A stretch of DNA of 5,728 nucleotides from Chloroflexota bacterium (GTDB lineage Bacteria; Chloroflexota; Anaerolineae; B4-G1), in assembly GCA_003648085.1 (NCBI GenBank), contig QMOC01000199.1:1-5728 (forward strand), read 5' to 3'. Shown here one piece after another: positions 1-5,728 of this stretch (its first letter is position 1; every line of letters starts with the position of its first letter). A program made the position numbers and the translations under genes. The notes under the pieces were generated by a model, which saw only the letters and a list, made by a program, of their open reading frames with translations, was not told where the DNA came from and ran no database searches.

Positions 1-21
1 ATAATTGGTCAAGCCGTTCAT
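1..21 (-). CDS. 5' end of a divergent gene, product unknown (partial)
   Basis: Reading leftward, an ATG at 21-19 opens the frame MNGLTNY, which runs off the window edge. An excellent ribosome binding site (AAAGGAGA, complement of 28-35) lies 6 nt before the ATG, and a TTGACA box sits further upstream. These make a real start likely although only seven codons are visible. The gene is transcribed away from the cyclase operon. Nothing can be said about its function from this fragment. Confidence 0.6.
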
Positions 22-27
22 GGAAAA

Positions 28-35
28 TCTCCTTT
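28..35 (-). promoter_or_regulatory. Ribosome binding site of the divergent leftward gene
   Basis: The complement reads AAAGGAGA, a near-perfect match to the anti-Shine-Dalgarno sequence, placed 6 nt before the leftward ATG. It is the main evidence that the seven-codon fragment at the window edge is a true gene start. Confidence 0.65.
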
Positions 36-53
36 CTTGTGATGTGATACTTA

Positions 54-82
54 AGAATTTCCCAGAATGGCCGTTTTGTCAA
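54..82 (-). promoter_or_regulatory. Candidate promoter for the leftward gene
   Basis: On the minus strand a perfect TTGACA -35 hexamer occupies 82-77. After a 17-nt spacer the hexamer AATTCT (59-54) matches TATAAT at three positions, including the important second and last bases. Slightly different spacings give TTCTTA-type alternatives. The -35 and the distance to the leftward ATG (about 33 nt from the -10) are good; the -10 is weak. It would be a housekeeping-sigma promoter with a short leader. Confidence 0.4.
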
Positions 83-120
83 GGTACAGTCAGGTTCGCT
101 AGGCAAACCCATAGATAGAG

Positions 121-126
121 TAGGAT
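121..126 (+). promoter_or_regulatory. Possible -10 element upstream of the cyclase operon
   Basis: TAGGAT matches the -10 consensus TATAAT at four of six positions, in an A-rich stretch 22 nt before the cyclase ATG. No convincing -35 hexamer lies 16-18 nt upstream (98-103 reads GCTAGG). If this is the promoter it either needs an activator or is read by another sigma factor. It is listed because the operon has no better candidate in the 126-nt divergent region; the true promoter may be elsewhere. Confidence 0.2.
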
Positions 127-132
127 AGAAAA

Positions 133-138
133 GGGAGG
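133..138 (+). promoter_or_regulatory. Ribosome binding site of the cyclase gene
   Basis: GGGAGG, followed by a 9-nt spacer to the ATG at 148. It supports that ATG as the start of the long open frame. A short complement (GAGG, then CCTC two bases later) overlaps the spacer, but the loop is too small for a stable hairpin. Confidence 0.6.
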
Positions 139-147
139 CTCCTCATA

Positions 148-2958
148 ATGAGAGTGCCACAGGAGCAAGCCGATTCTGCGACGCGCCTGGGCCGTGTGAT
201 CATATTCTTCGTGCTGGCGGTCGTTATTGTCGCCTTCCTCGTTGCCCACGTGCTAGCCTGGCGCTGGGCGAGTGAGCCGTTCCTAGGCATGCTGCTGGAG
301 CCCACGCTGGTGCTTAGCCCGTTGCGAGGCAGCGGTTGGGCGCGGCTGCAGTTCGACCCGCCACTTGAGCAGCCCGACCGCTTGACGGCCATTGACGGGC
401 AGCCGGTGGAGCGATATACCGATGTGGCGGCCATCCTGAGTGAGCACGTCGTGGGCGATACGGTGTGGGTCCTGCTCGCCCGTCCTGATGGCGAACTACG
501 GGAGGAGCAGGTCACCCTCACCTCTTTCCCGCTGAGAGACCTGTTTCTGATTTTCATCATCCCCTATTTGGTCGGGCTGGCCTACCTGAGTATCGGCCTC
601 TGGGTCTACTGGGTGCAGAGTTGGGGCCGGGCCGGTCAGGTTTTCACCGGTCTATGTGCCGCAGTTGCCCTGATATTAGGCTGCATCTTCGACATCAGCA
701 CCACGCATCGGCTGGTCATCCTGTGGAGCGCGGCGGTGCCTTTCGCAGCCGCAGCCGCTATGCACCTGGCGCTGGTCTTCCCTCAGGAACCCCGCTTCGT
801 GCGGCGCATTTCGGTCCTGCGCCTGCTTCCCTACGTGCCCGCGACCGTCCTGGCATTCCGCTCCGCCTTCAGCGTTTACGACGTCGGCCGACCGTGGGAA
901 TACATCTACTGGTGGCGCTACAGTTACCTGTTTATCGCCGTAGGCATCTTCTTCCTGTTGGGTATGCTCGCCTATCGGTTGATCAGGCCACCCTCGTCGC
1001 TGATCCGGCAACAAAGCCGCATCATCCTTCTCGGCGCGGCGCTGGCATTTCTGCCGCTCGTGCCCTGGCTACTGCTCAATGTCCTGGGCCGCCCGGTGCC
1101 CTTTCTCACGCCACTGTACGCCCCGCCGCTCATCCTCTTTCCCCTCTCCATCGCCTACGCCATCCTGCGTTACCGATTGCTGGATGTAGACCGGATCCTC
1201 AGCCGCGGCCTGGCCTACGGTGCTCTGACTTTCCTCATCGTCGCAGCCTACTTCGCCCTCATCAATGGCCTGAGCCATTTCTTTGCAGTCAAGGCCAGCG
1301 ATCCGATAATCCTGTCTCTCTTCGTCCTGGCGTTGGTCTTGCTCTTCAACCCGCTGCGGGATTGGGCTCAGCGACTGGTGGACCGCATCTTCTTCCGCGA
1401 GACGGTGGATTACCGGGCCGCCCTTCAAGAGTTCAGTCGCGAACTGACCCAGACGTTGGACCTGGACGCTGTGCTGGCGGAGGTTGGCAAACAGGTCGAA
1501 GAGAGCCTTCACCCCACTCGTCAGTGGGTCTGTCTTTACGACGAAGACCTGGCCTGCTACGTCGGGCAGCCCATCGGGGAGAGACAACACGCTGCGTTCC
1601 CGGTCACTTTTGTGCCCGACGGTGCGCTGGCACGCCACCTGCGGGATCATCAGGAGTGTCTGTACCTGCCGGCCGAGCGGGGACTGCCAGCCGAGTTGGC
1701 CGACGAGTGGGTGCAGATGGGCGTGCTGGGGGCGGTGGTCTACGTGCCTTTGCGCACTCGGGATCGGCTGAGTGGCTGGTTGGCGTTGGGTCCCAAGCGA
1801 TCCGGCCAACCCTACCACTCCGACGATCTGGCCTTCCTCAGCGCGTTAGCCGACCAGTCGGCGTTGGCGGTGGATAACGCACGCCTCTTCGCCAGCGTGC
1901 GCCGCAACCTGGCCGCCATCACCGAGATGAAGAACCTGATGGACGATGTCTTCAGCAGCATTGCCAGCGGCGTCATCACCACTGACATTCAAGATAAAGT
2001 GACGCTCTTTAACCGCGCTGCTGAGGCCATCCTGGGTGTCCGAGCCAATGAAATCGTTGGCCGTCCCTGCGGGGAGGCCCTTCCTCTCCTGGGCGACGAA
2101 CTGCAACACCTGGTGAACCAGGTCAAACACGGCAAGATGCCCGTCATGACCCGTGAATTCCAGCCCGAACTACCCACCCGTGGGCCGGTCTGGCTGCGCA
2201 TGAACCTGTCCCCGCTCAAGGATAGTCGCGATGTGACCACCGGCGTCGCTATCGTCGTAGATGACTTGACGGAGCGGCGGCGATTGGAGGCTCGCGTGCG
2301 TCGTATCCGGGAAACTTTCGAGCGTTACGTGGCTCCGGCCGTGGTCGAGCGCCTGCTCTCTAACCCTGAAAGCGTCCGCCTGGGAGGGATGCGGCAGGAG
2401 ATCACCAGTTTCTATGCCGATATTCGGGACTTTACGGCCTTTGGCGAGAAGACGGCGCCGGAGTTCCAGATCGAAGTGCTGAACAAATATTTGACGCTGG
2501 CGGCGGAGGCGATCCTGGCAGAGGAGGGCACGCTGGATAAATTCGTGGGCGACAGCGCGGTGGCGATCTTCAATGCCCCGGAGCCGCAGGAGGATCATAC
2601 CCTGCGGGCCGTGCGCGCGGCGTTGGCGATGCAACAGGCAGTGCGCGAGCACCACGCCCAGGTGGACGAGCGGGAGCGGCTTCACTTCGGCATTGGCATC
2701 GCCGTTGGCGAGGCGGTGGTGGGCAACATTGGCTCAGCCGTAGTGCAGAATTTTACCGCTATCGGTGATTGCGTCAATTTTTCCGCCCGGCTCTCCGACC
2801 TGGCTAAACCAGGCCAGATTCTCATCAGCGTCGAGGCCTATGAGAGCGTCAAGGAGCACATCGAAGCCAACTTCATCGGCTACGTGCAGGTCAAAGGCCA
2901 CAGCCGACCTGATCCCGTCTACGAGGTGGTAAGGCTTAAGATGCTGGACCGGCGATGA
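148..2958 (+). CDS. Membrane sensor adenylate/guanylate cyclase (PDZ-like, multi-TM, GAF, PAS, class III cyclase)
   Basis: 936 residues, predicted to make cyclic AMP in the cytoplasm under control of membrane and cytosolic sensors. Seen in order: TM1 (about 17-39); an external PDZ-like domain (about 52-128, core around DRLTAIDGQPVERY); about nine more hydrophobic segments between 131 and 402, giving a cytosolic C-terminus; a GAF-like domain (about 422-582); a PAS domain (about 594-708); a short charged coiled linker (706-725); and the cyclase domain (about 745-930). Catalytic residues are present: metal-binding D758 (FYADIRDFT) and D802 (DKFVGD), adenine-specifying K798, and transition-state N877 and R881 (VNFSAR). 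The second base-selecting position, seven residues before N877, is T870. This Lys/Thr pairing is the class IIIb type, several members of which respond to bicarbonate. The Gly usual after DIR is D761. The start is set by GGGAGG nine bases upstream. The stop overlaps the next ATG. The cyclase call is firm; cAMP specificity and the sensed signals are inferred. Confidence 0.92.
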   Translation: MRVPQEQADSATRLGRVIIFFVLAVVIVAFLVAHVLAWRWASEPFLGMLLEPTLVLSPLRGSGWARLQFDPPLEQPDRLTAIDGQPVERYTDVAAILSEHVVGDTVWVLLARPDGELREEQVTLTSFPLRDLFLIFIIPYLVGLAYLSIGLWVYWVQSWGRAGQVFTGLCAAVALILGCIFDISTTHRLVILWSAAVPFAAAAAMHLALVFPQEPRFVRRISVLRLLPYVPATVLAFRSAFSVYDVGRPWEYIYWWRYSYLFIAVGIFFLLGMLAYRLIRPPSSLIRQQSRIILLGAALAFLPLVPWLLLNVLGRPVPFLTPLYAPPLILFPLSIAYAILRYRLLDVDRILSRGLAYGALTFLIVAAYFALINGLSHFFAVKASDPIILSLFVLALVLLFNPLRDWAQRLVDRIFFRETVDYRAALQEFSRELTQTLDLDAVLAEVGKQVEESLHPTRQWVCLYDEDLACYVGQPIGERQHAAFPVTFVPDGALARHLRDHQECLYLPAERGLPAELADEWVQMGVLGAVVYVPLRTRDRLSGWLALGPKRSGQPYHSDDLAFLSALADQSALAVDNARLFASVRRNLAAITEMKNLMDDVFSSIASGVITTDIQDKVTLFNRAAEAILGVRANEIVGRPCGEALPLLGDELQHLVNQVKHGKMPVMTREFQPELPTRGPVWLRMNLSPLKDSRDVTTGVAIVVDDLTERRRLEARVRRIRETFERYVAPAVVERLLSNPESVRLGGMRQEITSFYADIRDFTAFGEKTAPEFQIEVLNKYLTLAAEAILAEEGTLDKFVGDSAVAIFNAPEPQEDHTLRAVRAALAMQQAVREHHAQVDERERLHFGIGIAVGEAVVGNIGSAVVQNFTAIGDCVNFSARLSDLAKPGQILISVEAYESVKEHIEANFIGYVQVKGHSRPDPVYEVVRLKMLDRR

Positions 2959-4412
2959 AGGTTCTCCTGGTTGAGCCCCCTAAGACGCCCTGGGAAATGA
3001 TGGGCGACGTCGTAGCCCCGCCGCTGGGATTGGCCACGCTGGCAGCGAGCCTGGAGAGGGGAGGGATCCCCGTTCGCATCCTCGACGCCAACGCCCAGGG
3101 GATCGGGTGGTCGGGACTGCGGGCCGCCATCGCCGAAGATGCCCCTGACGTGGTGGGCATCACCACCCTGACCCCCTACTACCCCCACGCGCGGCGCACC
3201 TGCCGCATCACCAAAGCCGCCTGTCCGGACGTGGTCACCGTCCTAGGCGGGCCGCACGTGACCTTCCTGGCCGAGGAGACGCTGCTAAGCGCCCCCGAGG
3301 TGGACGTTGTCGTGCGGGGCGAGGGGGACGCGACGCTCGTGGAATTGGTGCACTGCCTGGCAAAGGGTGGCGATTTGGGGACGGTGCCAGGCCTGGCCTT
3401 TCGGGACGATGGCGGCGTAATCCAGACGCCCGACCCACCCCCGGTGGATGTGCGCGCCCTGCCTCTCCCTGCCTACCACCTCTTACCGATGGAAGCCTAC
3501 CACTTCGAGGGGTTGGGTGGGCCTTTCACCACTGTGCAGGCCAGCCGGGGCTGCCCCCATCGCTGCACCTTCTGCGCCGAGTGGTCTTTCTGGAAGCACG
3601 GTTGGCGGCCCCGCGACCCGGAGGCGGTTGTCGAGGAACTGGAACTGGTCGTCAAAGGGTACGGCCGGCGTGCCGTCTGGTTCGCCGATGATTGCTTCAA
3701 TGTCAGCGGCGAAATGATACGGGCCATCTGCGAGGGGATACTGGAGCGGGACATCGAGGTCTCCTGGTTCTACCAGGGCCGGGCCGACCTATTGGTGCGT
3801 TACAAAGAACTGCTCCCGCTGATGCAGCGGGCCGGCAACCGCATGGTGCAACTCGGCATCGAGGCCTCCAGCGACGACGAACTGGAGGACCTCAACAAGC
3901 GGCTGAGCGTGGAGCAGGTTAAGGAAGCGGTGGCGCTGCTGCGTCAGCACGACATTGTGTGCCAGGGGATGCTCATCATCGGTACGCGCAATGACAGCCC
4001 CCGCACCATCCGGCGCAAGGTCGCCTTCGCCCGTTGGCTCGACCTGGACTTTCCGATCTTCACCGTCTGTACGCCCTTCCCCGGCAGCAGTCTCTTCGAG
4101 CAGGCGCGGGCAGAAGGGTGGGTCGAGGAGCCGCCCGATTACGCCCGCTACGATATGGCCCACTTTCTGATGGATACGGAGCATATGTCGCGCCGACAAC
4201 TGGCCGCCTGGTATCCCTGGTGTTACACGCACACCTATCTGGACCCGGTCAGGCTGGCGCGGGGATTGTTTTCGCGCAACGAATGGAAGCGTCGCATCTG
4301 GCGCATCATGGTCGGTTATAACCTCAAACAACTGGCACGGGCGTTCTGGTTCGGTATTCCTATCCCCAAATATGCCCGTCGGGACGAAAGGAGAACCGAT
4401 GCCTCTACTTGA
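2955..4412 (+). CDS. B12-binding domain radical SAM protein (BchE-like superfamily)
   Basis: 485 residues, cytosolic. Residues 1-135 form a Rossmann-like cobalamin-binding domain, with MKVLLVEPPK, PPLGLATLAASLERGG, GGPHVTFLAEE and RGEGDATLVELV. It lacks DxHxxG, as is usual for class B radical SAM methylases and BchE relatives, where cobalamin binds base-off without a lower His. The radical SAM core (about 190-400) has an intact CxxxCxxC at C200, C204 and C207 for the [4Fe-4S] cluster, plus the later VQLGIEASSDDEL and TPFPGSSLFEQA motifs of the family. The C-terminal 60 residues are basic and aromatic, with no extra cysteine cluster. Enzymes of this type methylate unreactive carbons or phosphorus, or rearrange or cyclise ring systems; the substrate cannot be read here. 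The start codon shares ATGA with the cyclase stop and has little Shine-Dalgarno sequence of its own, so translation is probably coupled. The tail overlaps the next gene by 14 nt. Confidence 0.92.
   Translation: MKVLLVEPPKTPWEMMGDVVAPPLGLATLAASLERGGIPVRILDANAQGIGWSGLRAAIAEDAPDVVGITTLTPYYPHARRTCRITKAACPDVVTVLGGPHVTFLAEETLLSAPEVDVVVRGEGDATLVELVHCLAKGGDLGTVPGLAFRDDGGVIQTPDPPPVDVRALPLPAYHLLPMEAYHFEGLGGPFTTVQASRGCPHRCTFCAEWSFWKHGWRPRDPEAVVEELELVVKGYGRRAVWFADDCFNVSGEMIRAICEGILERDIEVSWFYQGRADLLVRYKELLPLMQRAGNRMVQLGIEASSDDELEDLNKRLSVEQVKEAVALLRQHDIVCQGMLIIGTRNDSPRTIRRKVAFARWLDLDFPIFTVCTPFPGSSLFEQARAEGWVEEPPDYARYDMAHFLMDTEHMSRRQLAAWYPWCYTHTYLDPVRLARGLFSRNEWKRRIWRIMVGYNLKQLARAFWFGIPIPKYARRDERRTDAST
3552..3575 (+). 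other. Radical SAM [4Fe-4S] cluster motif CxxxCxxC
   Basis: These codons spell CPHRCTFC (residues 200-207 of the B12-radical SAM protein). The three cysteines ligate the cluster that cleaves S-adenosylmethionine. It is listed separately because the corresponding loop in the next gene has lost all three. Confidence 0.95.
4387..4393 (+). promoter_or_regulatory. Ribosome binding site that fixes the start of the PqqD/radical SAM-like gene
   Basis: AAAGGAG lies 5 nt before the ATG at 4399, inside the end of the preceding gene. The frame also has an earlier in-frame ATG at 4372, but that has no ribosome binding site in front of it and would add nine residues out of keeping with the domain. The start at 4399 is therefore preferred. 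Confidence 0.8.
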
Positions 4413-5637
4413 AAAACTGAAGTCATGGTTCACACCCGCAAGGCCCCTTTCCAGGGAGATGCTCCACTACCAGACCCCCCCTGACGCGGCGCAGCAATAC
4501 CGCCTCCATCTGCGCGTGGAGGAGGGCGGACGCGGGCTCCTCGTTATCAACGCTGCGACCATTCTTCATCTAAACCAGACCGCCACGGAGTATGCTCGCC
4601 TCCTCATCCAGGGGGCCGACGATGAGGAAGCGGCCCGCACTGTGGCCCGGCGATACCGCGTCAGCCGTGCGCAGGCCCGCGCCGACTATCGCCGCCTCCG
4701 GGATCACATCTTCACCTTGGCCACTTCTACCGACCTCTGTCCGGTGACCTACCTGGAACTGGAGCGGGTGGAGCCGTTCTCGGCGGGGACCTCGGCCCCC
4801 TACCGCGTGGACCTCGCGCTGACCTACCGCATAGACGAAGCCGGTGCCCTCGACCCCGAGGCCCGTCGGCGGGTGGACCGCGAACTAACCACGGAGGAAT
4901 GGCGGCAGATTCTGCAACTGCTCTGGGAGGTGGGAGTGCCCCACGTCTGCTTCACCGGGGGCGAGCCGACGTTGCGGGAAGACCTGGTAGAGTTGATACG
5001 TCACGCCGAGGCGCTGGGGCAGGTCACGGGGCTGCTGACCGACGGCCGGCGGTTGCGGGAAGCGGAATACCTGGAGAAACTTCTGTTGGCCGGCCTGGAC
5101 CACCTCCAGATCACGCTGGCCTCACACCGCCCGAAGGTACATGATGGTATCGTTGGGCGGGCCGGTGCCTGGCAGGAGACGGAGGCCGGACTGCGCAATG
5201 CTCTGGCCGGCGATATCTACATCGTCGTCCACCTCGTCGTCACCCCTGCGAACGCCGACTCCGTGGTGGAGACGGTGGCCTACCTGGCCGAGTCGGGCGT
5301 CCCCGCCGTCGCTCTGAGCAGTCCCCTGCGGGTCGCTTCTGAGGAAGAGCGGCTGCGGCTGCAAAGCGCGCTGGAGGAGGCCCAGAATGCGGCCCACGAG
5401 CGTGGCCTGACGCTCGTCTGGGACCTGGCGGCCCCCTACTCCCACGTGAACCCGATGGAGATGGAGGCCGCCCTGGCCCCAGAGCAGGTGATCTGCCAGC
5501 ACCTCTATATTGAGCCCGATGGAGACGTACTTCCCGCCCAGGGGTATAACGTCGTCCTGGGCAACCTTCTGCGAGACCCCTGGGAGGCCATCTGGGATCA
5601 TCCGGAGCGGAAGCGCCTGGTAGCCTTCTCATCTTAA
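4399..5637 (+). CDS. PqqD-like (RRE) domain fused to a radical SAM-fold protein lacking the cluster cysteines
   Basis: 412 residues from the ATG with AAAGGAG upstream. Residues about 36-104 resemble PqqD, the RiPP recognition element fold: a beta-rich segment LLVINAATILHLNQTATEY, then helices with GADDEEAARTVARRY. Residues about 134-345 look like a radical SAM barrel: YRVDLALTYR, the SAM-binding FTGGEPTLRED (G187-P190) and GLDHLQITLASH. After LTYR, where family members have CNxxCxHCY, this protein has IDEAGALDPEARRRVDR with no cysteine; only C114, C184 and C366 exist in the whole chain. The C-terminal twitch/SPASM-like part keeps CQHLYIEPDGDVLP and GNLLRDPWEAIWDHP, but has A380 where a Cys is usual and stops soon after, without the terminal cysteine set. 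It is therefore probably a non-catalytic homologue that binds a peptide or partner (inference). It overlaps the previous gene by 14 nt. No frameshift is visible that would restore the motif. Confidence 0.88.
   Translation: MPLLEKLKSWFTPARPLSREMLHYQTPPDAAQQYRLHLRVEEGGRGLLVINAATILHLNQTATEYARLLIQGADDEEAARTVARRYRVSRAQARADYRRLRDHIFTLATSTDLCPVTYLELERVEPFSAGTSAPYRVDLALTYRIDEAGALDPEARRRVDRELTTEEWRQILQLLWEVGVPHVCFTGGEPTLREDLVELIRHAEALGQVTGLLTDGRRLREAEYLEKLLLAGLDHLQITLASHRPKVHDGIVGRAGAWQETEAGLRNALAGDIYIVVHLVVTPANADSVVETVAYLAESGVPAVALSSPLRVASEEERLRLQSALEEAQNAAHERGLTLVWDLAAPYSHVNPMEMEAALAPEQVICQHLYIEPDGDVLPAQGYNVVLGNLLRDPWEAIWDHPERKRLVAFSS
4504..4710 (+). other. PqqD-like RiPP recognition domain
   Basis: This is the segment encoding residues about 36-104 of the radical SAM-like protein. 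The pattern of a strand-rich half with an LN-T-A-Y motif followed by two or three helices matches PqqD and the RRE domains fused to radical SAM peptide maturases. In known cases this domain holds the leader of the precursor peptide for the enzyme. Assignment is by pattern only; boundaries are approximate. Confidence 0.7.
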
Positions 5638-5640
5638 CGC

Positions 5641-5645
5641 GGAGG
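5641..5645 (+). promoter_or_regulatory. Ribosome binding site of the exported-protein gene
   Basis: GGAGG lies 4 nt before the ATG at 5650, in the 12-nt gap after the previous stop codon. The spacing is slightly short but the match is strong, and it supports this start. Confidence 0.65.
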
Positions 5646-5649
5646 ACGG

Positions 5650-5728
5650 ATGGTACGCTTTCGCTCTGCCATCCTTATCGCAATCATCTTGCTCGCCGCG
5701 CCGGGCGCGATCGCCCTCTCCGCCGGAC
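5650..5728 (+). CDS. 5' end of an exported protein with a signal peptide (partial)
   Basis: The first 26 codons are visible and the frame stays open to the window edge. The sequence starts MVRFR, followed by a hydrophobic stretch SAILIAIILLAAPGAIA and then LSAG. This is a typical Sec signal peptide: two arginines, a core of about 12 hydrophobic residues and an AIA cleavage site after residue 22 (LSA after 25 is an alternative). It could also be a single N-terminal membrane anchor. It follows the radical SAM-like gene by 12 nt with GGAGG upstream, so it very likely belongs to the same operon. The mature protein lies outside the window and its function cannot be told. Confidence 0.75.
   Translation, partial: MVRFRSAILIAIILLAAPGAIALSAG

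Larger units (their letters stand above)
148..5728 (+). other. Probable operon: cyclase sensor, B12-radical SAM, PqqD/radical SAM-like, exported protein
   Basis: All four rightward genes are tightly packed: a 4-nt ATGA overlap, a 14-nt overlap and a 12-nt gap. No inverted repeat followed by a T-run occurs between them. This implies one transcript starting in the divergent region before 148 and continuing past the right edge. Shared transcription does not prove a shared pathway, but the overlaps imply coupled translation of the three complete genes. Confidence 0.75.

Noticed and set aside
38..47. Tandem TGTGA TGTGA, resembling half-sites for a cAMP receptor protein, near a cyclase gene
   Set aside because: A Crp site needs an inverted TCACA partner six bases away, and neither copy has one. 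It overlaps the leader of the leftward gene and is probably chance.
133..144. Hairpin hiding the ribosome binding site of the cyclase gene (GAGG-CT-CCTC)
   Set aside because: A four-base stem with a two-base loop is not stable enough to be a regulatory structure.
621..1877. 418-residue open frame on the same strand inside the cyclase gene
   Set aside because: It is rich in Pro, Arg, Gly and Ser with no domain pattern, as expected for an out-of-frame reading of G+C-rich coding sequence. The overlapping frame encodes clear membrane and GAF domains.
4372..4398. Earlier ATG for the PqqD/radical SAM-like gene
   Set aside because: No ribosome binding site precedes it, whereas the ATG at 4399 has AAAGGAG at 5 nt.
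3789..4433. 214-residue antisense open frame opposite the B12-radical SAM gene
   Set aside because: It has no ribosome binding site and no recognisable motif, and the opposite strand carries conserved radical SAM motifs. It is a G+C-driven shadow.
4821..4890. Frameshift hiding the missing CxxxCxxC of the radical SAM-like protein
   Set aside because: The other two forward frames were read through this stretch. One hits a TAG at once and the other shows no cysteine triad, and the original frame continues smoothly into ELTTEEW and GGEP.

Overview
The window is G+C-rich in its genes and more A+T-rich in the leader. It looks like a chromosomal piece of a free-living bacterium, most plausibly a Chloroflexota (Anaerolineae-like) organism. 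That assignment is a low-confidence inference. It rests on the style of the multi-spanning sensor (a membrane region ending in YAILRYRLLDVD, then GAF, PAS and an output domain), on the B12-radical SAM and PqqD-type radical SAM gene pair, and on codon use rich in G and C.

Layout: (1) bases 1-21 hold the first seven codons of a gene leaving leftward, with a strong ribosome binding site. (2) Bases 22-147 form a short divergent intergenic region with a leftward TTGACA box and a good ribosome binding site for the rightward gene. (3) 148-2958 encodes a 936-residue membrane sensor with an external PDZ-like domain, about ten membrane segments, GAF, PAS and a class III nucleotide cyclase. Its active-site residues are intact and of the Lys/Thr (class IIIb) adenylate cyclase type. 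(4) 2955-4412 encodes an intact B12-binding radical SAM enzyme of the BchE/P-methylase-like superfamily. (5) 4399-5637 encodes a protein with a PqqD-like RiPP recognition domain fused to a radical SAM barrel. The cluster-binding CxxxCxxC is absent, and the C-terminal SPASM/twitch cysteines are lost or truncated away. (6) 5650-5728 is the start of an exported protein with a signal peptide.

The four rightward genes are packed as one likely operon: a 4-nt ATGA overlap, a 14-nt overlap and a 12-nt gap. There is no terminator or internal gap large enough for a promoter. A working reading, which is inference, is a cyclic-nucleotide signalling sensor co-expressed with a B12-radical SAM modifying enzyme, a catalytically dead peptide-binding radical SAM homologue and a secreted protein that could be the target or effector. 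The most interesting element is the PqqD/RRE-radical SAM pseudoenzyme beside a live radical SAM enzyme. It suggests a split arrangement in which one protein recognises a peptide and the other does the chemistry.
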